From Sinorhizobium sp. BG8 (lineage in GTDB: Bacteria > Pseudomonadota > Alphaproteobacteria > Rhizobiales > Rhizobiaceae): a stretch of 64,000 nt of DNA. Positions 55,108-63,161 of the stretch are shown one piece after another (the first letter of the stretch is position 1; every line of letters begins with the position of its first letter). Location of the stretch: contig NZ_CP044012.1 in assembly GCF_016864555.1 (NCBI RefSeq), positions 1,050,501 to 1,114,500 on the forward strand, in the 5' to 3' direction. Made by a program: the position numbers and the translations under genes. The notes under the pieces are model-generated. The model did no database searches and was not told the origin of the DNA. It saw only the letters and a list, made by a program, of their open reading frames with translations.

Positions 55108-55136
55108 TGCGATTTCCAAGAAAATCCAAACTCAGA

Positions 55137-55757
55137 TCAACGAAGAGCGTCGACTTCGCACCACACGGCAAGCATCGGTTCTGCCGTACAGCGTATGGCA
55201 AACTTTTCACCCGCGTCGACCAGTTGAACGCCGCCGACACGCTTCTTCTCCCACTCGCCATCATTGAGGGAAACCTCGGCATTGGAGAGAAACAGCATCA
55301 GGCGCCGCCGAGGATGCTTGTGATCGGGGAAGCGGCAATAGGGCGCCATCACGGTCAGCCCAACCTGCACGTCGGCACGTTCTTCCAAACCACCCGGTCC
55401 CGCCACGGTGGCATGGGCGTGGGATGCTGAAAAGTTGACGCTGGCATAGGGTCCCCCTGCCCCGATGCGCCGGGACAAGTGCGGCCCGAGCTGCTCGAGT
55501 AGAGCGGCGAGACTTCCGAGATCGCCCTTTATCTTCTTCAGGTTTTGAAGTGCCCGGCCCCAATAGGGCAAATCGGAGACGATATCCGCTGGCAACCCTC
55601 CTGAGCGCCCGCAACTTTCGAGCCGGGCATAGGCCTGCCCCGCCACGAGCCGCGCCATGACGGGTGACCCCGATGACAGGAGTGTGGTGAAGACGGTCGT
55701 AATAAGCGTCTGGAGAGCGTGCGGCCGCCTGCGAGGCTTGACCATTCCCCCGGTCAT
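55137..55757 (-). CDS. Degenerate DMSP-lyase-family cupin
   Basis: A 206-residue paralogue of the cupin encoded at 57735-58340. The shared core is recognisable: SHAHATVAGPGGLEERADV here against [19 protein letters not shown] there. Metal ligands H146 and H148 remain (PDHKH), but the glutamate and tyrosine of the family motif are replaced by R152 and M154, and the distal histidine by F186. It is therefore probably not a lyase; a binding, regulatory or dying role is possible. ATG 55757 follows GGAAGAA. The frame is intact across 206 codons, which argues against simple decay. It lies between an SDR remnant and ETF-QO. Confidence 0.75.
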   Translation of the reverse strand: MTGGMVKPRRRPHALQTLITTVFTTLLSSGSPVMARLVAGQAYARLESCGRSGGLPADIVSDLPYWGRALQNLKKIKGDLGSLAALLEQLGPHLSRRIGAGGPYASVNFSASHAHATVAGPGGLEERADVQVGLTVMAPYCRFPDHKHPRRRLMLFLSNAEVSLNDGEWEKKRVGGVQLVDAGEKFAIRCTAEPMLAVWCEVDALR

Positions 55758-55834
55758 TGCGGGTTCTTCCGGCCAAAGGGATGCAACAGCATCTGCGGGT
55801 TTCGCCGCGTCCGTGGAACGACTGCGGGACTGCT

Positions 55835-55985
55835 GCACGAATCCAAACCTCCGTTAACATGAAGCGATTGACCGGTAATCCAGGATGCGCCGACCGGCAA
55901 GAGGATCGCTATCTCTGCTGCGACATCATCGGGATGTCCAGCGCCCATGCGCCACGCTCCACGAACGCACGTGGACCAGCGTTCC
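55835..55985 (-). pseudogene. Remnant of short-chain dehydrogenase C-terminus
   Basis: The minus-strand frame reads GHPDDVAAEIAILLPVGASW then ITGQSLHVNGGLDS, the C-terminal end of an SDR enzyme (usually GxPeDVA..i.fLaSd.asyiTGq.l.vdGG). Nothing of the Rossmann or catalytic Ser-Tyr-Lys region is present, because the etfA gene ends at 55986. It marks the edge of a deletion or insertion event between etfA and the degenerate cupin. Confidence 0.7.
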
Positions 55986-56915
55986 CTAGATCGCCTTCTG
56001 CATTTCCGGCAGGACGTCGAAGAGGTCGGCGACGAGGCCGTAGTCCGCGACCTGGAAGATCGGTGCTTCCTCGTCCTTGTTGATGGCGACGATGACCTTC
56101 GAATCCTTCATGCCGGCCAGATGCTGGATGGCGCCGGAGATGCCGCAGGCGATGTAGAGTTCGGGCGCGACCACCTTGCCGGTCTGGCCGACCTGCCAGT
56201 CGTTCGGCGCATAGCCGGCATCGACGGCGGCGCGCGACGCACCGACGGCGGCCCCGAGCTTGTCGGCGACCGGCAGGATCACCTCCTTGAACTTCTCCGA
56301 CGAGCCGAGCGCCCGGCCGCCCGAGATGATGATCTTCGCCGACGTCAGCTCCGGACGGTCCGACGACGACAGCGCATCGCCGACGAAGCTGGAAAGGCCC
56401 GGGTTTGCGCCGGCCGAAACCGTCTCGACCGCAGCCGAGCCGCCGTCCGCCGCTGCGGCAAAGCTTGCCGTGCGCACGGTGATCACCTTCTTCGCATCGG
56501 TCGCCTGCACCGTCTGGATGGCGTTGCCGGCATAGATCGGCCGCTTGAACGTGTCGGACGAGACCACCTCGATGATCTCAGACACCTGCGCGACGTCGAG
56601 AAGGGCCGCGACCCGCGGCAGCACGTTCTTGCCGACCGAGGTGGCGGCCGCAAGGATCGTGTCATAGGAACCCGACAGCGAGACGATCAGGGCCGCCAGC
56701 GGTTCGGCCAGGTTGTTGGCGAGGCTGGCGTCGTCGGCGACGAGCACCTTGGCGACGCCGGACAGCCTTGCCGCCTGTTCGCCAACCGCCCCGGCACCGG
56801 AGCCGGCAACCAGCACATGCACCGCGCCGCCGATCTGCGTTGCCGCCGTCAGCGCCTTGGCCGTCTGGTCGGAAAGGTGGTTCTTGTCGTGGTCAGCCAG
56901 AAGAAGAATGGCCAT
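55986..56915 (-). CDS. etfA: Electron-transfer flavoprotein alpha subunit
   Basis: A 309-residue FAD-binding subunit. The C-terminal FAD domain is unmistakable: [40 protein letters not shown] and [20 protein letters not shown]. With EtfB it accepts electrons from the StcD-like demethylase and hands them to ETF-QO. It starts 25 bases after etfB. Confidence 0.95.
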   Translation of the reverse strand: MAILLLADHDKNHLSDQTAKALTAATQIGGAVHVLVAGSGAGAVGEQAARLSGVAKVLVADDASLANNLAEPLAALIVSLSGSYDTILAAATSVGKNVLPRVAALLDVAQVSEIIEVVSSDTFKRPIYAGNAIQTVQATDAKKVITVRTASFAAAADGGSAAVETVSAGANPGLSSFVGDALSSSDRPELTSAKIIISGGRALGSSEKFKEVILPVADKLGAAVGASRAAVDAGYAPNDWQVGQTGKVVAPELYIACGISGAIQHLAGMKDSKVIVAINKDEEAPIFQVADYGLVADLFDVLPEMQKAI

Positions 56916-56940
56916 GATGTAATCTCCTATCTCTTCCGGA

Positions 56941-57690
56941 TCAAAGCACGCCGGCTTCGGTCTTCAGCTTCTCGACGAGCTCGGCGACCGACTTCACCTT
57001 GACGCCGGCCTTGCGCCCGCCCGGCTCCTCGGTCTTCAGCACCTTCAGCCGGGCTGTCGTGTCGACGCCGAAATCGCCCGGGCTCTTCTTGTCGAGCGGC
57101 TTCTTCTTCGCCTTCATGATGTTCGGCAGCGAGGCGTAGCGCGGCTCGTTGAGCCGAAGGTCCGTCGTCACCACCGCCGGCAGCGTCACTTCGATCGTCT
57201 GCAGGCCGCCGTCGACCTCACGGGTAACCTTTGCCTTGCCCTCGCCGATCTCGACCTTCGAGGCAAACGTCCCCTGCGCCCAGCCGAGCAGCGCCGACAG
57301 CATCTGGCCGGTCTGGTTCGAGTCGTCATCGATCGCCTGCTTGCCGACGATGATCAGCCCCGGCTGTTCGGCCTCGGCCACGCCCTTGAGGATCTTGGCG
57401 ACGGCGAGCGGCTCGACCTGATCCTCGGTCTCGACCAGGATCGCCCGGTCGGCTCCCATGGCGAGTGCCGTCCTCAGCGTCTCCTCGGCCTTGGCGGGAC
57501 CGATCGACACCACCACGACCTCCTCCGCCTTGCCGGCTTCCTTCAGACGCAGCGCCTCTTCCACGGAGATCTCGTCGAACGGATTCATCGACATCTTCAC
57601 ATTCGCAAGCTCGACACCCGTGCCATCCGCCTTCACGCGGATCTTCACGTTGTAGTCAACAACCCGCTTAACGGGGACCAAGATCTTCAT
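56941..57690 (-). CDS. etfB: Electron-transfer flavoprotein beta subunit
   Basis: A 249-residue subunit: start [37 protein letters not shown], the AMP-binding region [20 protein letters not shown] and the ETF-beta signature region [23 protein letters not shown] 57690 is set by this conserved N-terminus. The gene lies between the DMSP-lyase-family cupin and etfA in the demethylase operon. General ETF copies normally sit elsewhere, so this may be a dedicated pair. Confidence 0.95.
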   Translation of the reverse strand: MKILVPVKRVVDYNVKIRVKADGTGVELANVKMSMNPFDEISVEEALRLKEAGKAEEVVVVSIGPAKAEETLRTALAMGADRAILVETEDQVEPLAVAKILKGVAEAEQPGLIIVGKQAIDDDSNQTGQMLSALLGWAQGTFASKVEIGEGKAKVTREVDGGLQTIEVTLPAVVTTDLRLNEPRYASLPNIMKAKKKPLDKKSPGDFGVDTTARLKVLKTEEPGGRKAGVKVKSVAELVEKLKTEAGVL

Positions 57691-57734
57691 GGCGCATTTT
57701 CCTCCCGCGGTCGGCCGGCGCCGACCGATTCCTG

Positions 57735-58340
57735 TCAGTGTTTCGGCTGGTCGGGCAGCAATGCCCAGAAGGCAAAGAGCGGCTTGCTGCCCGAGCGCAT
57801 GGCGTGGCGAATGCCCGGCGGGTTGTAGAAGGACCCACCGATGCCGGGCGAAAACCAATCGCAATCACCGTGCTGGAACTCGCCGTCCGACAGGACGAGA
57901 TAGGTTTCCTCCGGCGCATGATCGTGATCCGGATAGCGCACGTTCGGCGCCATCAAACTGGCACCGAACCAGACATCCCCGCGATCCTCAAGACCGTCCG
58001 GGCCGACGATCAAGGTATTGGCGTGGCTCGTCGGGAAGTTCTCGCTCGCCGTATCGTCGTAGGTCGAGCGCCAACTCCATTCCAGCTGGGGTTCCAGCAT
58101 CTTGAACCGCTCGATCAACAGGTCGAGCGCTGGACGTCCGGTCTTGGTTGCAAGAACCTCTTCGAGATAGCGGATGCTCACAGGGAGGCGCTTGCCGATA
58201 TCCGGTCGCTCCGGCTGCGGTTCGCCCAAACGCGCAAAGATCTGCTTGATGGATCCGCGTGCGCGCGCATCCTGCGCGCACTCATCGAAGGCCGCGAAAG
58301 CCGCGTCGAGGAAACCTTGCAGAACCTCGCCTCGCGCCAT
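57735..58340 (-). CDS. DMSP-lyase-family cupin with intact active site
   Basis: A 201-residue protein of the DMSP lyase (DddQ/DddL) family, whose characterised members split dimethylsulfoniopropionate into acrylate and dimethyl sulfide with a cupin metal centre. From family knowledge the motif H-x-H-x3-E-x-Y with a distal H is expected; here it is H139, H141, E145, Y147 (in [11 protein letters not shown]) and H179 (GIRHAM). The N-terminal helical half is also of the right length. AAGGA precedes ATG 58340, two bases after the stcD-like stop. Whether the true substrate is DMSP or a nitrogen betaine is unclear from this operon. Confidence 0.8.
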   Translation of the reverse strand: MARGEVLQGFLDAAFAAFDECAQDARARGSIKQIFARLGEPQPERPDIGKRLPVSIRYLEEVLATKTGRPALDLLIERFKMLEPQLEWSWRSTYDDTASENFPTSHANTLIVGPDGLEDRGDVWFGASLMAPNVRYPDHDHAPEETYLVLSDGEFQHGDCDWFSPGIGGSFYNPPGIRHAMRSGSKPLFAFWALLPDQPKH

Positions 58341-58342
58341 CG

Positions 58343-60379
58343 TCAGATATCCTTGGCAAGACGCAGCGCATCGTAGATGGCGGCGTGCGTGTTACGGGCG
58401 GCGACCGCGTCGCCGATGCGGAAGAGCTGGTAGGCGCCGTCAGGATTGCGTTCGACGGTCTGCGGAGCACCGGAGAGCAGCTCATCGTATGAGACTTCGC
58501 CAAGGTTCTTCGACCCCGGCTTCAGTTCGAAATAGAGGTCATCCAGCGGGATGGTGCCGTGGTTGACGACGATCTGATCGAAGGTCTGCTGCTTTGCTAC
58601 GCCGCCGTAATCGCTGCCGATATGGGCAATGATCTGGTTGCCGCTCTTTTCCGCCGCCTCGAGCCGGTAGGTGACGGTAAAGGTCGTATCGAGCTTTTGC
58701 AGCGAGCGCATGTAGGGCACGAGGTTCATGGCCATGACCTCAGGCGCGAAGGCACGGTCCGGAGTCATGATCTCGACCTTGCCGCCCGCCTTGGCGATGA
58801 ACTCAGCCGCCTGCAGGCCGGCATGGTCGCCGGCATCGTCATAGACAAGCACATTCGAGCCCGGCTTCACATCGCCCGAGATGATATCCCAGGACGAGAC
58901 GACCAGCTCGTTGCCCTTCGTGAGCACATCTGTATGCGGCAAGCCACCGGTCGCGATGATCACGACATCGGGGTCTTCTGCCGTGATCGTGTCGGCTTCG
59001 GCCCAGGTGTTGAAATGGAAGGTCACGCCCAGCTTCTCGCACTGGTTCATGCGCCACTCGATGATGCTGATCATCTCCCTCCGGCGCTCGCTCTGCGACG
59101 TCAGCCGGATCTGGCCACCGGGATTGTTCGCGGCCTCGAAGACCACGACCTCATGGCCACGCTCGGCGGAGACGCGAGCGGCTTCGAGACCAGCCGGGCC
59201 GGCACCGACGACGACCACCTTCCTTCGCACATCCGCCTTGGGGATGTTGTGCGGCATCGTCTCCTCGCGGCCCGTCGCCGCATTGTGGATGCAGAAGGCA
59301 AGACCGCCCTGGTAGATACGGTCGAGACAGTAGTTCGCACCGACGCAGGGGCGGATGTCGTCTTCGCGCTTTTCGATGATCTTGCGCACGATGTGTGGGT
59401 CGGTCATGTGCGCGCGCGTCATGCCGACCATGTCGACCTTGCCGGCTGCGATCGCATGGCGAGCCGTCGCGACGTCCTGGATTTTCGCCGCATGGAAGGT
59501 CGGGAAATTGGTCGCGGCGCGCACCTCGCCTGCGAAATCCAGATGCGGTGCACTTGCCATGCCCTGGATCGGGATGACGTCCGTCAGACCCGCATCCGTG
59601 TCGATATGACCGCGGATGACGTTCAGGTAGTCGATGAGACCGCTTTCCTTGAGGCGACGGGAGATTTCCAGGCCTTCGGCCTTTCCGGTCCCGCCGGGAA
59701 GACATTCGTCGGCCGTGTAGCGCACGCCGAGAATGAAGTCGTTGCCGACGCGCTTGCGCATGGCCTTGAACACGTCGAAACAGAAGCGCATGCGGTTGTC
59801 GAGCGAACCGCCATAGGGGCCGTCGAGTTCATTGGTGAGTGGCGAGGTGAACTGGTCGATGAGGTGGCCATAGGCCTCCAGCTCGACGCCGTCCATGCCA
59901 CCGGCCTTCATGCGTTCGGCCGCATCGGCGAAATCCTTGATGATGCGCTCGATGTCCCAGTCTTCCAGCTTTTTCGGGAAGGCACGGTGAGCGGCCTCGC
60001 GGTGATGGGACGGGGCCACGACGGGCAGCCAGTCGCCCTTGTCCCACCGCGTGCGACGGCCGAGATGGGTGAGCTGGATCATGATCGCCGCGCCTTGTTC
60101 GTGCACGGCATCCGTCATTTCCCGGATCCACGGAACGATCTCATCCTTGTAGGCGAGCAGATTGTTGAAGACCGGCGGACTGTCCTTCGAGACGGCGGCG
60201 GAGCCCGCGGTCATCGTCAGCGCCACTCCACCCCTCGCCCGCTCCACCGTATAGGCACGATAACGACCCTTCGGCATCCCGTCCTCGGGATAGGCAGGCT
60301 CGTGCGACGTGACAATGATACGGTTACGCAGGGTCAGATGCTTCAGCTGGAAGGGCTGCAGCAGGGGATCGTTCGACAT
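58343..60379 (-). CDS. stcD: StcD-like N-methylproline demethylase (FMN/FAD oxidoreductase)
   Basis: A 678-residue enzyme of the trimethylamine-dehydrogenase/dienoyl-CoA-reductase type. Residues 1-370 form the FMN TIM barrel (NRIIVTSHEPAYPEDGMPKG, QLTHLGRRTRWDKGDW), and the FAD domain starts at VVVVGAGPAGLEAARV (about 388). Length and pattern fit StcD of Sinorhizobium, proposed to demethylate N-methylproline in stachydrine use. The iron-sulfur site is altered: C345, C351 and C363 remain, with A348 at the usual second cysteine. It opens the operon with ETF genes. Related demethylases for dimethylglycine are the alternative. Confidence 0.82.
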   Translation of the reverse strand: MSNDPLLQPFQLKHLTLRNRIIVTSHEPAYPEDGMPKGRYRAYTVERARGGVALTMTAGSAAVSKDSPPVFNNLLAYKDEIVPWIREMTDAVHEQGAAIMIQLTHLGRRTRWDKGDWLPVVAPSHHREAAHRAFPKKLEDWDIERIIKDFADAAERMKAGGMDGVELEAYGHLIDQFTSPLTNELDGPYGGSLDNRMRFCFDVFKAMRKRVGNDFILGVRYTADECLPGGTGKAEGLEISRRLKESGLIDYLNVIRGHIDTDAGLTDVIPIQGMASAPHLDFAGEVRAATNFPTFHAAKIQDVATARHAIAAGKVDMVGMTRAHMTDPHIVRKIIEKREDDIRPCVGANYCLDRIYQGGLAFCIHNAATGREETMPHNIPKADVRRKVVVVGAGPAGLEAARVSAERGHEVVVFEAANNPGGQIRLTSQSERRREMISIIEWRMNQCEKLGVTFHFNTWAEADTITAEDPDVVIIATGGLPHTDVLTKGNELVVSSWDIISGDVKPGSNVLVYDDAGDHAGLQAAEFIAKAGGKVEIMTPDRAFAPEVMAMNLVPYMRSLQKLDTTFTVTYRLEAAEKSGNQIIAHIGSDYGGVAKQQTFDQIVVNHGTIPLDDLYFELKPGSKNLGEVSYDELLSGAPQTVERNPDGAYQLFRIGDAVAARNTHAAIYDALRLAKDI

Positions 60380-60425
60380 GCGCCGGGCTCCGGTCTAGGG
60401 GAATACACTATCAACGCTAACCAGG

Positions 60426-60488
60426 AATGTACACAAGTGTCAACAATCAAAAACACGACAGAACGGATTATTGACACACATGTACATT
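60426..60488. promoter_or_regulatory. Inverted pair of operators between stcD-like and tetR genes
   Basis: AATGTACACAAGTGTCAA (60426-60443) and TTGACACACATGTACATT (60471-60488) are inverted copies matching at 15 of 18 positions. Each contains a TTGACA that could be the -35 box of the gene it faces (60443-60438 towards the stcD-like gene, 60471-60476 towards tetR). The TetR protein encoded at 60528 is the obvious candidate repressor of both. Confidence 0.75.
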
Positions 60489-60527
60489 TTACTTGTAAGG
60501 CCAGACAGCATTTGCTAGGAGGTAATC

Positions 60528-61157
60528 ATGGAACAGGAGACGAGTGACAGCGGCTGGCGCGGCTCCCACGAGGGATGGCTGGAGGCCGCCTACGACTCCC
60601 TGCTCGAATCCGGCGTGGAATCGGTGAAGATTCTGCCGCTCGCAAAGCGGCTCAATCTCTCCCGGACCAGCTTCTACTGGTTCTTCAAGGACCGAGAGGA
60701 ACTGTTGAGCGCGCTGATCTCGCGCTGGAGAGAAAAGAACACGGGTAACCTCGTGAAGCAGACCGAAGCCTATGCGGAGACGCTCGCCGAAGCGATGCTG
60801 AACGTCTTCGACTGCTGGGTGAACAAGGATCTGTTCGATTCGCAGTTCGAGTTCGCTGTCCGCAGTTGGGCCCTGCAGTCGCCGGAAATCCTGGCAGAGG
60901 TGCACGCGGCCGACCAGACGAGAATGGAAGCAATCGGCCGCATGTTCATGAGGTTCGGTTATGACGAGGGCCCGGCGGACGTTCGCGCGCGAACGACCTA
61001 CCTGGTCCAGATCGGATACATCTCGATGCAGTCCAGGGAGGATCTCGCGCTCCGCATGAAGCGCATCCCGGAATACATCGCGATCTATACCGGAGAGGTT
61101 CCCCAGAAGCGGGAACTCGACCGTTTCTTCGCACGGCATGGATACAAACCGGAGTGA
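60528..61157 (+). CDS. TetR-family regulator of betaine demethylase cluster
   Basis: A 209-residue regulator. The N-terminal helix-turn-helix reads ESVKILPLAKRLNLSRTSFY, then WFFKDREELLSALI, a slightly shifted TetR pattern. The helical ligand domain (about 75-200) is not assignable to a ligand. AGGAGG lies 7 bases before the ATG. It is divergent from the StcD-like operon with the inverted operator pair between them, and its end overlaps the ProC-like gene, so it may control both directions. The inducer is probably a betaine or its demethylation product. Confidence 0.87.
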   Translation: MEQETSDSGWRGSHEGWLEAAYDSLLESGVESVKILPLAKRLNLSRTSFYWFFKDREELLSALISRWREKNTGNLVKQTEAYAETLAEAMLNVFDCWVNKDLFDSQFEFAVRSWALQSPEILAEVHAADQTRMEAIGRMFMRFGYDEGPADVRARTTYLVQIGYISMQSREDLALRMKRIPEYIAIYTGEVPQKRELDRFFARHGYKPE

Positions 61158-61965
61158 CAGGAAGGTGGCAGCAGGCAAGGGTTTGAGGATCGGCGTGATC
61201 GGCGGCGCGGGCTGGCTGGGTGGTGCAATCGCCGCAGCCGTGCTGGATGCCGGCATTGCCGCGTCTCAGGACCTTTCGCTTTCCTATCGAAGCAAGCGCC
61301 CCGACCGTTTCCCCGGCGCCTTCTGGACCCGGGACAATCAGGCACTGGCCGATCGCTCGGACGTCATCGTCCTCTCCGTCCGCCCGGCCGACTGGCCTCA
61401 CCTGAACATCAATGTCGAAGGCAAGCTTATCGTCTCCGTGATGGCCGGCATCCGCCTCGCTGCGCTATGTGCGCAGCACCAGACCCGCCGTGCCGTCCGC
61501 ACCCTGCCGAATGCCGCGGCCGAGGTGCGCAAGTCCTACACGCCGTGGATTGCCACCGGCGATGTCGACGACACGGACCGGGCCATCGTTCGCGCGATCT
61601 TTGATGCCTGTGGGGTTCAGGATGAAGTCCGCACGGAGGCGGAGATCGATTATCTGACCGGCCTCACCGGGTCCGGCCCGGCTTTTCCGGCGCTGCTCGC
61701 CGAAGCCATGATGGCGGATGCGATCGCGCATGGGCTGGACCGGCAGGTTGCCCAGCGGGCGGTCAATACGGTCCTTGTCGGCACAGGCAGGCTCCTCGAA
61801 CAGCGGGACGTCTGTCCCACCGAAACGGTCCAGACCTTCCTTGATTATCGCGGCACAACGGCGGCCGCGATCGAGGAAATGATGACGGCGGGTTTTGGCT
61901 CCGCCGTCGCGCGCGGCCTCGCTGCAGCCTTCGCGAAATCGGTCAGCATGGGAGAAAACTCCTAG
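61138..61965 (+). CDS. Pyrroline-5-carboxylate reductase-like protein
   Basis: A 275-residue reductase of the ProC family: an NAD(P) motif in RIGVIGGAGWLGGAIAAAVL (the usual GxGxMG is changed to GGAGWLG), SVMAGIRLAAL, the family's RTLPNAAAEVRKSYTPW and the C-terminal LTGLTGSGPAFPALLAEAM. True ProC makes proline. Next to an N-methylproline demethylase it may instead handle a proline-related imine. The ATG lies inside the tetR 3' end (20-base overlap); GTG 61165 preceded by GGAG is an alternative start. It is co-oriented with tetR and the betaine transporter. Confidence 0.75.
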   Translation: MDTNRSDRKVAAGKGLRIGVIGGAGWLGGAIAAAVLDAGIAASQDLSLSYRSKRPDRFPGAFWTRDNQALADRSDVIVLSVRPADWPHLNINVEGKLIVSVMAGIRLAALCAQHQTRRAVRTLPNAAAEVRKSYTPWIATGDVDDTDRAIVRAIFDACGVQDEVRTEAEIDYLTGLTGSGPAFPALLAEAMMADAIAHGLDRQVAQRAVNTVLVGTGRLLEQRDVCPTETVQTFLDYRGTTAAAIEEMMTAGFGSAVARGLAAAFAKSVSMGENS

Positions 61966-62031
61966 CGCCGTAGGGGGCGGGCTTTCGCGGCACCCCGTCC
62001 GACATAAGAAGCCGCTACAGAGGGAACGATA

Positions 62032-63033
62032 ATGAATAAATTTCTTGCATCGACCTGCTTGTTTCTTGGGACCGCCGCCGGCTCTGCGATGGCCCAGGCC
62101 GCCGATTGTGGCGACGTGACCATCGCCAGCATGAACTGGCAGAGCGCGGAGGTCATCTCCAACCTCGACAAGATCATCCTGAACGAAGGCTACGGCTGCA
62201 GCGCCGAGATCACCATTGGCGACACCGTGCCGACCATTACCTCCATGGCCGAGAAGGGCCAGCCGGACATCGCGCCGGAAGCCTGGATCGACCTGCTGCC
62301 TGAGGTCGTCAAGAAGGGCACGGAGGAAGGCCGCATCGTCCAGGTCGGCTCGCCACTCCCCGATGGCGGTGTTCAGGGCTGGTGGATCCCGAAGTACCTC
62401 GCGGACGCCCATCCCGACATCAAGACCATCCAGGATGCGCTGAAGCATCCCGAACTCTTCCCCGATCCGGAAGATCCGAGCAAGGGCGCGATCTACAATG
62501 GCCCGCAGGGCTGGGGCGGTACGGTGGTGACCGCGCAGTTCTACAAGGCTTTCGAGGCCGAGAAGGCCGGCTTCACGCTGGTCGATACCGGCTCTGCGGC
62601 GGGCCTCGACGGCTCGATCGCCAAGGCGTACGAGCGCAAGGAGGGATGGGTCGGTTACTACTGGGCGCCCACAGCGCTTCTCGGCAAGTACGAGATGGTC
62701 AAGCTCGACTACGGCGTTCCGAACGATCCGGCAGAATGGAAGCGCTGCAACACGGTGGCCGATTGCAACGATCCCAAGCCGAATGCATGGCCGGTCGACA
62801 CGATTGTCACGCTGGTGGCCAAGCCCTTCTCCGAAAAGGCCGGTCCTGAGGTGATGGACTACCTGAAGAAGCGCTCATGGAGCAACCAGACGCTCGGCCA
62901 GCTGATGGCTTGGATGACGGACAACCAGGCGAGCGGCGAGGATGGCGCCAAGCACTTCCTCGAAGAGAACAAGGATCTCTGGAAGACCTGGGTTTCTCCG
63001 GAAGCCGCCGAAAAGATCGAGGCCGCGCTCTAG
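62032..63033 (+). CDS. Glycine betaine/proline-type ABC binding protein
   Basis: A 333-residue periplasmic protein of the ProX/OpuAC family. The signal peptide covers about MNKFLASTCLFLGTAAGSAM to AQA. The body has VTIASMNWQSAEVISNLDK, KGQPDIAPEAWIDLLP and KYLADAHPDIKT, and trp/tyr-rich stretches (WWIPKYL, GYYWAPTALLG) suited to a quaternary-amine cage. It should bind glycine betaine, proline betaine or a similar compound and pass it to the permease encoded next. AGAGGG precedes the ATG. Context with the demethylase operon favours a catabolic betaine. Confidence 0.9.
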   Translation: MNKFLASTCLFLGTAAGSAMAQAADCGDVTIASMNWQSAEVISNLDKIILNEGYGCSAEITIGDTVPTITSMAEKGQPDIAPEAWIDLLPEVVKKGTEEGRIVQVGSPLPDGGVQGWWIPKYLADAHPDIKTIQDALKHPELFPDPEDPSKGAIYNGPQGWGGTVVTAQFYKAFEAEKAGFTLVDTGSAAGLDGSIAKAYERKEGWVGYYWAPTALLGKYEMVKLDYGVPNDPAEWKRCNTVADCNDPKPNAWPVDTIVTLVAKPFSEKAGPEVMDYLKKRSWSNQTLGQLMAWMTDNQASGEDGAKHFLEENKDLWKTWVSPEAAEKIEAAL

Positions 63034-63104
63034 GCCTTGCCTGAAGGCCGCAACGGGGCGGCTCTTCAAGAACTGGTGCGATGTGCCGGATGGCACGTCG
63101 CACC
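63033..63104 (+). repeat. Two hairpins between proX-like and proW-like genes
   Basis: A first perfect stem GGCCTT (63033-63038)/AAGGCC (63044-63049) starts at the stop codon of the binding-protein gene. A second, stronger one pairs GGTGCGATGTGCC (63075-63087) with GGCACGTCGCACC (63092-63104): 13 pairs with one G-U and a GGAT loop, followed by TTT. They probably limit transcription into the permease gene or stabilise the upstream message. Confidence 0.7.
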
Positions 63105-63161
63105 TTTCCTGCCGAACAACAACAAGAACAACGGATCGGCTCTTTGGACCAGGGGAACCGA

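Noticed and set aside
58559-60547. 662-codon plus-strand frame opposite the StcD-like gene
   Set aside because: Antisense shadow; it also crosses the operator region and the tetR start.
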